NCBI GenBank assembly: GCA_023392205.1
Contig: JAEVZN010000168.1
Span: 1-7,214 of the forward strand
From: Pseudomonadota bacterium
Lineage (GTDB): Bacteria > Pseudomonadota > Alphaproteobacteria > Rhizobiales > Xanthobacteraceae
DNA length: 7,214 bases
Reading direction: 5' to 3'
Part shown: one piece after another, positions 6,584 through 7,214 of the stretch
Position numbering within the stretch: the stretch's first letter is position 1
Layout: each line of letters opens with the position of its first letter
Notes under the pieces: generated by a model
What the model saw: the letters and a program-made list of their open reading frames with translations, nothing else
The model's database searches: none
Told to the model about the DNA's origin: nothing
Made by a program: the position numbers and the translations under genes

Positions 6584-7214
6584 GTCGCCTTCCCAAACAG
6601 GCCGAGCGGCCGGAAGGCCAGCAGGATCGCCATAGGTCCAAAGATGACGAAATATGCCAGTTCCGGAAACATCACCTGCCCGAATGTATTCAGGAGGCCG
6701 ACCAGAAGGCTGCCGACTGCGACGCCGACAAGGCTCCCGCGTCCGCCAATAATGACAACGGCGAGGCTGAACACGAGGATTTCAGCATCCGCCGAGGGAT
6801 ACAGCGACAGAAAGGCGCCGCCCATCAGCCCGCCGAGACCGGCCAGGGCCGAGCCGAGGAGAAAGGTGAACAGGAATACCATCCGGATATTGACGCCGGA
6901 AGCTTCCACCATTTCAGCGTCGTCCACGCCGGCACGGATCAGAGCGCCGAGCCTTGTCTTCTGAAGGAGTAGCCACAACAGAATGAACAGAAGGATGCCG
7001 ACGACCAGCACAAACAGCCGGTATTTCGGATAGAAAATGCCAAAAATTGTGACCGCCCCGCGCAACGCTTCCGGGATCGGCACCGTGAAACTGTCGCCGC
7101 CCCAGATCACCAGCGCCATGTCGTTCAGAACGAAGGCCACGCCCAACGTCAGCAGCACCTGACGAAGATCGTGCCCGCGCACGAACCGCAGCAGGCCCTG
7201 ATCCAGCACAAGAC
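6580..7214 (-). CDS. livH: LivH-type ABC transporter permease, 5' partial
   Basis: This is the second inner-membrane permease of the importer. The visible 211 residues start inside the gene with LVLDQGLLRFVRGHDLRQVLLTLGVAFV, which matches the usual LivH region about 80 residues from the N-terminus; the GTG at 7209 is an internal Val codon, not a start. Further on are several membrane segments, the EAA-like loop DDAEMVEASGVNIRMVFLFTF, then LGSALAGLGGLMGG and GGRGSLVGVAVGSLLVGLLN, both typical of LivH. It ends in the common FRPLGLFG motif. Its TGA (6582-6580) overlaps the LivM-type start by four bases, so the two permeases are probably translationally coupled. The N-terminal quarter, the operon promoter and any upstream regulator lie past the right edge. 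Confidence 0.93.
   Translation of the reverse strand, partial: LVLDQGLLRFVRGHDLRQVLLTLGVAFVLNDMALVIWGGDSFTVPIPEALRGAVTIFGIFYPKYRLFVLVVGILLFILLWLLLQKTRLGALIRAGVDDAEMVEASGVNIRMVFLFTFLLGSALAGLGGLMGGAFLSLYPSADAEILVFSLAVVIIGGRGSLVGVAVGSLLVGLLNTFGQVMFPELAYFVIFGPMAILLAFRPLGLFGKAT

Noticed and set aside
5876..6964. A 362-codon open frame on the + strand across both permease genes
   Set aside because: It is antisense to two clearly recognisable membrane proteins, its translation is rich in Arg, Gln and Glu with no domain, and such frames are common opposite GC-rich coding DNA.
7207..7209. GTG at 7209 as the start of the LivH-type permease
   Set aside because: The frame stays open to the window edge and the upstream residues LV fit the family; about 80 N-terminal residues would be missing if this were the start.

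Overview
The window is about 7.2 kb of GC-rich (by eye roughly 60%), densely coded DNA with short or overlapping gene junctions. Codon choice, gene families and the number of Liv/HAAT-type transporter genes fit an alphaproteobacterium, probably of the Rhizobiales (Bradyrhizobium/Rhodopseudomonas-like). That placement is an inference from style, not from a marker gene. No stretch longer than about 65 bases lies outside a gene, and I see no rRNA, tRNA, CRISPR array, insertion sequence or phage gene.

Region 1 (bases 1-2258, + strand) holds two catabolic hydrolases. The first 18 bases are almost identical to the Tn5 mosaic end used in Nextera libraries, so the left edge is very probably a contig end with leftover adapter. 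The first gene, an ATZ/TRZ-type (cytosine deaminase-like) amidohydrolase, therefore lacks its real N-terminus. Eleven bases after its stop, with a ribosome binding site that uses the last base of that stop, comes a complete ring-opening amidohydrolase of the cyanuric acid amidohydrolase/barbiturase family. All three Lys/Ser pairs of that three-fold repeated fold are present.

Region 2 (bases 2255-7214, - strand) is one convergent operon. In transcription order it encodes a LivH-type permease (cut by the right edge), a LivM-type permease, a periplasmic binding protein with a Tat-like signal, a LivG-type ATPase, a LivF-type ATPase and an RraA-like protein. The LivF gene carries a one-base frameshift near 3057-3060. 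The RraA-like protein keeps the D-X20-R-D motif of the HMG/CHA aldolase group. The two transcription units meet at a CTAG palindrome (2255-2258) that is the TAG stop of both last genes.

A reasonable model is a small catabolic island. A high-affinity ABC importer takes up an N-rich cyclic compound such as an s-triazine or pyrimidine. The amidohydrolase removes an exocyclic group, the ring-opening amidohydrolase opens the resulting trioxo ring, and the RraA-like lyase may act on a downstream acid. The families are well supported; the substrate and the link between transporter and enzymes are inference. No regulator or promoter is inside the window, because both operons begin outside it.
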